The notes under the pieces are model-generated. The model made no database searches. It saw only the letters and a program-made list of their open reading frames with translations, and was not told the origin of the DNA. Below are positions 5,524 to 6,951 of a stretch of 6,951 nucleotides of DNA, in pieces (positions within the stretch are counted from its first letter, which is position 1; the number at the start of each line of letters is the position of its first letter). This DNA comes from JBGTBQ01 sp041749275. Its GTDB lineage: Bacteria > Acidobacteriota > Blastocatellia > Pyrinomonadales > Pyrinomonadaceae. A program made the position numbers and the translations under genes. Location: NCBI GenBank assembly GCA_041749275.1, contig JBGTBQ010000211.1, positions 1 through 6,951 of the forward strand, in the 5' to 3' direction.

Positions 5524-6951
5524 TCAGGTCAGCACGCTCCCGTTCATCTTCTCCACCTCTTTGAGCATTCGTTCTTCGATGACGGCGGACAGCCCGCCCA
5601 ACGTCGGACGTTCAAACAACCAGCGCGGCTCTAAATCCACTCCGAACACTTCGTGCACACGGCTCATCATCCGCGCCCCCGACAGCGAGTCGCCACCCAT
5701 CTCGAAAAAGTTTGCGCCCCCTCGTCCCACCTCGCGCCCGAGTACCTCTCCCCAGATCACCGCCACCAACTCCTCCACCAACGTCTCTGTTCCTTCGGCG
5801 CTCTCTTCATCCTGCGACGCTCCGCTTCCACTTCGCGCCATGACGAGGCGGGCACCGGACAACAGCGGCCGGAAGATTTCCCCCGTCGCCAAGTCAGAAC
5901 CGAAGGGGGCTTTTTGGAGGACGCGGTCGCTCGCCCCGAGTCGGTAAGTGTCCTGCGTCCGGAACAGCCGGTCGAGCAGGTCCTGATGAGAAATCACGAC
6001 GCCCAGAGGTTTACCCGCAGCGGTTGATTTGTAGACCACACACGCCGCTTTTTCTTCGACCGTCTCAGCCGCCGGGTTATAAGTCGGTGCTTGCGCCACC
6101 TGCTCCCAATCCGTGTCGAGATGGACTGTTTTTGCAATGTGACTAGGCCACGAGGCAACGATCCGTTGCTGTGTGACAAGCACGCCGAGGCCCGCGTCTT
6201 CGACCACCCACCGCAGACGCTCCGGCCCGCTTTCAACCTTCAGCGGCACGTATGCCCCGCCCGCCTTGAGCACCGCCAACGCCGCCACCGCCGTCTCGAC
6301 CGAGCGCTCAACGCACACCCCGACTAACTGTTCCGCACGCACCCCCATTCCCCGTAGATGGTTCGCCAGTTGATTGGCGCGCCGGTTCAATTCCCGGTAG
6401 GTCACTTCGTTGTGCCCATCGACGACGGCCACGGCGTCGGGCGTCCGCTCCACCTGCTCTTCGAACAACTCGTGGACGCACCTGTGGCGCGGATACTCCG
6501 CCGCCGTCGCGTTCCATTCCTCCAGCTGTTGCTGTTGCTCTCTTTCGCTCAACAGCGGCAGGCGCGAAATCGGTAGGTGCGGGTCGGTGGCCGCGCCCGC
6601 TAAGAGAGTCTGGTAATGTTCGACCATCCGCTCGGCGGTCGTCGCGTCGAACAAGTCCTGTTTGTATTGGAGTGAACCTGTTATGCCTCTATCGGCTTCG
6701 GTCAAGGACAAGAGCAGGTCGAAGCGCGCCGCGAAATGATCCGTCGGCAGGGCGGTAAGCGTCAGCCCCTTGAGGCGCAACGGCTCGGCCGGAGTGTTCT
6801 GAAAAGCCAGCATCACTTGGAAGAGGGGGGAGAGGCTCAGGCTCCGCTCGGGCGCCAACTCCTCGACTAGGCGCTCGAACGGCACCTCGCCGTGCGCGTA
6901 CCCCTCCAACGTGACCCCCTTCGCCCGCCCCACCAACTCCAAGAACGTCGG
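5524..6951 (-). CDS. NRPS C-terminal part, C-A*-T with truncated, motif-stripped adenylation domain (partial, 5' end outside window)
   Basis: The frame is open from the window edge to TGA at 5524-5526, giving 475 residues. The first codons read PTFLELVGRAKGVTLEGYAHGEVPFERLVEEL, the late part of a C domain (split here: PTFLELVGRAKG, then VTLEGYAHGEVP, then FERLVEEL), so the protein continues upstream and TTG at 6940-6942 is an internal Leu. Domains: C-terminal part of C (residues 1-135), shortened A domain (161-375) and carrier (388-460, Ser422). After the carrier only a short charged tail ending MNGSVLT remains, with no thioesterase, reductase, epimerase or C domain. The C and T parts look sound, but the A part cannot be catalytic because A3 is ruined and A5-A10 are absent. 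The open frame argues against recent pseudogenisation. The carrier is presumably loaded in trans, or the module is skipped or used only for transfer. The product must be handed to another protein. Confidence 0.93.
   Translation of the reverse strand, partial: PTFLELVGRAKGVTLEGYAHGEVPFERLVEELAPERSLSLSPLFQVMLAFQNTPAEPLRLKGLTLTALPTDHFAARFDLLLSLTEADRGITGSLQYKQDLFDATTAERMVEHYQTLLAGAATDPHLPISRLPLLSEREQQQQLEEWNATAAEYPRHRCVHELFEEQVERTPDAVAVVDGHNEVTYRELNRRANQLANHLRGMGVRAEQLVGVCVERSVETAVAALAVLKAGGAYVPLKVESGPERLRWVVEDAGLGVLVTQQRIVASWPSHIAKTVHLDTDWEQVAQAPTYNPAAETVEEKAACVVYKSTAAGKPLGVVISHQDLLDRLFRTQDTYRLGASDRVLQKAPFGSDLATGEIFRPLLSGARLVMARSGSGASQDEESAEGTETLVEELVAVIWGEVLGREVGRGGANFFEMGGDSLSGARMMSRVHEVFGVDLEPRWLFERPTLGGLSAVIEERMLKEVEKMNGSVLT
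5572..5790 (-). other. Domain: peptidyl carrier protein after the A* domain
   Basis: The helix ETLVEELVAVIWGEVLG is followed by NFFEMGGDSLSGARMMSRVHEVFGVDL and LFERPTLGGLSAVIEE. The phosphopantetheine serine codon is at 5686-5688. The GGDS form, with Asp in place of His, is functional in many T domains. An intact 4'-phosphopantetheine site next to a dead A domain suggests the carrier is still used and is loaded by a separate A domain, or receives a chain by transfer. Confidence 0.9.
5827..6471 (-). other. Domain: vestigial adenylation domain (A*), about 215 residues, A1-A4 only
   Basis: The domain starts normally with HELFEEQVERTPDAVAV, A1 VTYRELNRRANQLA and the first half of A2 (LKAGGAYVPL). 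After that the A2 end reads KVESG where DPxYP is normal. The A3 ATP loop reads YKSTAAGKPLG (about 6001-6033) against the usual YTSGSTGKPKG, losing the Thr, Gly, Ser and Lys positions. A4 reads FGSDLATGEIF against FSFDVSVWEFF, keeping an Asp at the 235 position. After LLSGARLVMAR the sequence passes directly to the carrier, so roughly 290-300 residues holding A5-A10 are missing. Flanking consensus (GVVISHQDLL, TYRLGASDRVLQK) is well kept. It cannot bind ATP or form an aminoacyl adenylate by family rules. A remaining structural role at the C-A interface is an inference. Confidence 0.92.
6432..6530. repeat. Inter-module C-A linker repeat, copy 2 (copy 1 at 1921-2019)
   Basis: This is the partner of the 1921-2019 segment, lying at the C-to-A* junction of the upstream gene. 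It encodes the same linker pattern with HRCV in place of HRCL. The 29-bp identical core is at 6488-6516. Similarity falls off gradually on both sides as expected for homologous module junctions. Confidence 0.8.
6547..6951 (-). other. Domain: C-terminal part of a condensation domain (cut by window edge)
   Basis: Visible landmarks are AYAHQ-like GYAHGEVPFERLVEEL, then the PERSLSLSPLFQVMLAFQN block (C6/C7 region), then the YKQDLFDATTAERMVEHYQTLL helix and ISRLPLLSE linker that end NRPS C domains. The catalytic HHxxxDG motif lies outside the window, so activity and subtype (L-L, D-L, dual) cannot be judged. The usual C7 Arg-Asn pair region reads SLSLSPL, a mild departure from the common DxSRxPL form. 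Confidence 0.88.

Noticed and set aside
5524..5571. Thioesterase or reductase release domain at the end of the upstream gene
   Set aside because: Only about 15 residues follow the carrier, far too few for any release domain.
5786..5838. Frameshift explaining the short A domain
   Set aside because: The stretch between A4 and the carrier is only about 50 bp, so A5-A10 cannot be hidden in another frame. It is a true absence in this sequence.
5279..5947. Plus-strand open frame of 222 codons crossing the intergenic gap
   Set aside because: It is antisense to the FAAL N-terminus and to the T/A* region of the upstream gene. The translation is Ser/Arg/Pro-rich and low in complexity, with no motif.
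6940..6942. TTG as the start codon of the upstream gene
   Set aside because: The frame stays open to the edge and the codons before it (P-T-F) continue the usual C-domain sequence, so this is an internal Leu.
1..6951. RNA genes, CRISPR arrays, insertion sequences, MbtH-like small gene
   Set aside because: No tRNA/rRNA-like segment, no spaced direct repeats, no transposase or terminal inverted repeats, and no small MbtH-like frame. The window is filled by two NRPS genes apart from the 50-bp gap.

Overview
The window is a GC-rich (roughly 60-65% by eye) stretch of a multimodular non-ribosomal peptide synthetase (NRPS) locus. All real coding sequence lies on the minus strand and transcription runs from right to left. 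Both genes are cut by the window edges, so neither protein is complete. The organism cannot be named from this sequence. The GC content, the megasynthase layout and the inter-module linkers fit a secondary-metabolite-rich soil or environmental bacterium such as an acidobacterium or myxobacterium, but that is only an impression.

Right part, 5524-6951 (upstream gene, 5' end outside the window): the C-terminal 475 residues of an NRPS. They hold the end of a condensation (C) domain, a shortened and motif-stripped adenylation domain (called A* here), and a carrier (T/PCP) domain with an intact GGDS phosphopantetheine site. The protein stops just after the T domain with no thioesterase or reductase. 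The A* part keeps motifs A1 and A2 in recognisable form, has a destroyed A3 ATP-binding loop and a damaged A4, and lacks A5-A10 entirely. The reading frame nevertheless stays open through to the carrier.

Centre and left, 1-5473 (downstream gene, 3' end outside the window): 1824 visible residues, organised as fatty acyl-AMP ligase (FAAL) - acyl carrier protein - C - A - T - C(start). This is a classic lipopeptide initiation architecture. The FAAL adenylates a free fatty acid and passes it to the fused ACP, the first C domain condenses it with the amino acid selected by the intact A domain and held on the first PCP, and the next C domain continues the chain. A tentative eight-pocket-residue readout of this A domain is D-V-Y-Y-L-G-G-I-C plus the A10 lysine, which I cannot assign to a substrate.

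The genes are separated by 50 bp with no visible terminator or promoter and look co-transcribed. Gene order is odd: a protein ending in C-A*-T, with no release domain, lies directly upstream of a protein that looks like the start of a lipopeptide line. Either the assembly order differs from the gene order or two lines meet here. The main point for follow-up is the A* module, where sequence loss is concentrated on exactly the catalytic motifs while flanking consensus, frame, C domain and carrier are preserved.
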